The translations under genes and the position numbers were made by a program. Below, piece by piece: positions 29,061 to 29,160 of a stretch of DNA of 29,160 nucleotides; the stretch's first letter is position 1, and the number at the start of each line of letters is the position of its first letter. The notes beneath the pieces are model-generated. The model did no database searches and had not been told where the DNA came from. It saw only the letters and a program-made list of their open reading frames with translations. This DNA is from Bacilli bacterium (GTDB taxonomy: Bacteria > Bacillota_I > Bacilli_A > RF39 > UBA660), in NCBI GenBank assembly GCA_028684735.1, contig JAQUFI010000005.1, forward strand, positions 1 to 29,160, given 5' to 3'.

Positions 29061-29160
29061 GTGTCCGGTTAGGACAAAAAAAAGACACATAGAATTACCT
29101 ATGGTACAATGTAAGTGCAAACTAGACATTGGAGGTAAATAATATGTGTCTTTTAAATTA
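29061..29160 (+). mobile_element. Possible left end of an insertion sequence, with start of its gene
   Basis: An inverted-repeat-rich stretch precedes a gene that starts at ATG 29144 (GGAGG at 29131-29135) and runs out of the window after M-C-L-L-N. TGTCC-GGTTA-GGACA forms a small hairpin (29062-29076), and the 12-bp arms AAAAGACACATA (29080-29091) and TATGTGTCTTTT (29143-29154) enclose the promoter (TATGGTACAAT, -10 at 29105-29110; AAGACA at 29082-29087 as -35, spacing 17). Start codons buried in a repeat that only read-through transcripts contain are typical of transposase genes. The product cannot be identified from five residues, so the assignment stays tentative. Confidence 0.4.
29144..29160 (+). 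CDS. Start of an unidentified gene, cut by window end
   Basis: ATG 29144 with a full GGAGG ribosome site 8 nt upstream and a promoter at 29082-29110. Only M-C-L-L-N is visible. Possibly a transposase, from the inverted repeats around it; the coding sequence itself gives no clue. Confidence 0.55.

Noticed and set aside
1..29160. UGA read as tryptophan (mycoplasma code)
   Set aside because: TGA ends several intact genes at family-typical lengths (rseP, cysteine desulfurase, LolD-type ATPase), and tryptophans in conserved motifs are TGG.
1..29160. CRISPR array, prophage or large integrated element
   Set aside because: No regularly spaced repeats, no cas, integrase, terminase or capsid genes were found; only the right edge looks mobile.

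Overview
The window is very AT-rich, densely coding DNA from a low-GC Gram-positive bacterium (class Bacilli in the broad sense). TGA is used as a stop codon (for example at the ends of rseP, the cysteine desulfurase and the FtsX-associated ATPase), so this is not a UGA-Trp mycoplasma. Bacillus-like traits include a CotE spore-coat protein next to miaB, an RNase J, a khpA-type KH protein, a glmS ribozyme and strong GGAGG or AGGTGA ribosome sites. The sequence fits the lineages around Erysipelotrichales, Haloplasmatales, RF39 and Mollicutes relatives, but it does not fix the genus.

Layout: 1-2835 is an envelope cassette (DUF4358 end, MBOAT O-acyltransferase, DHHW/SGNH-like protein). 2958-4604 is an RNase J whose metal ligands are largely replaced. 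4680-5312 is an orphan prepilin with a predicted Ig-like tail. 5400-8048 holds miaB, cotE, rpsP and khpA. 8122-13375 is one tightly packed co-directional run: uppS, cdsA, rseP, a small unknown gene, an ABC-2 exporter pair and tRNA-Leu. 13376-17014 is a patchy zone: four tRNA genes lie here or at its edge, interleaved with a reverse-strand TarI/IspD-like cytidylyltransferase, an HD protein, a coiled-coil protein, a 113-residue unknown protein and a MazG-like protein. It also holds a possible decayed gene.

17005-22599 holds a reverse-strand dicarboxylate/amino-acid symporter homologue with an altered binding site, an exported six-cysteine protein, an unknown protein, and a compact cysteine desulfurase - thioredoxin - thioredoxin/CcdA fusion operon. 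22639-24612 is glmS (reverse) with its ribozyme leader. 24821-28146 is a MacB/FtsX-type ABC exporter behind a palindrome. 28202-29005 is uppP. The right edge enters a new gene whose start codon lies in a 12-bp inverted repeat, which looks like an insertion-sequence left end.

Many genes serve the envelope: undecaprenyl phosphate supply (uppS, uppP), phospholipid (cdsA), amino sugar (glmS), membrane proteolysis (rseP), exporters and surface modification. Regulation looks simple and compact: TTGaaa-N17-TATAAT promoters, often with an extended TATGN -10, and intrinsic terminators whose T-tract runs straight into the next -35. The points I find most worth a second look are the RNase J with lost catalytic residues, the glmS ribozyme followed by a U8 tract, the thiol-relay operon, the altered symporter site, the small gene without a canonical start, and the IS-like end that appears to hide its own start codon from read-through transcripts.
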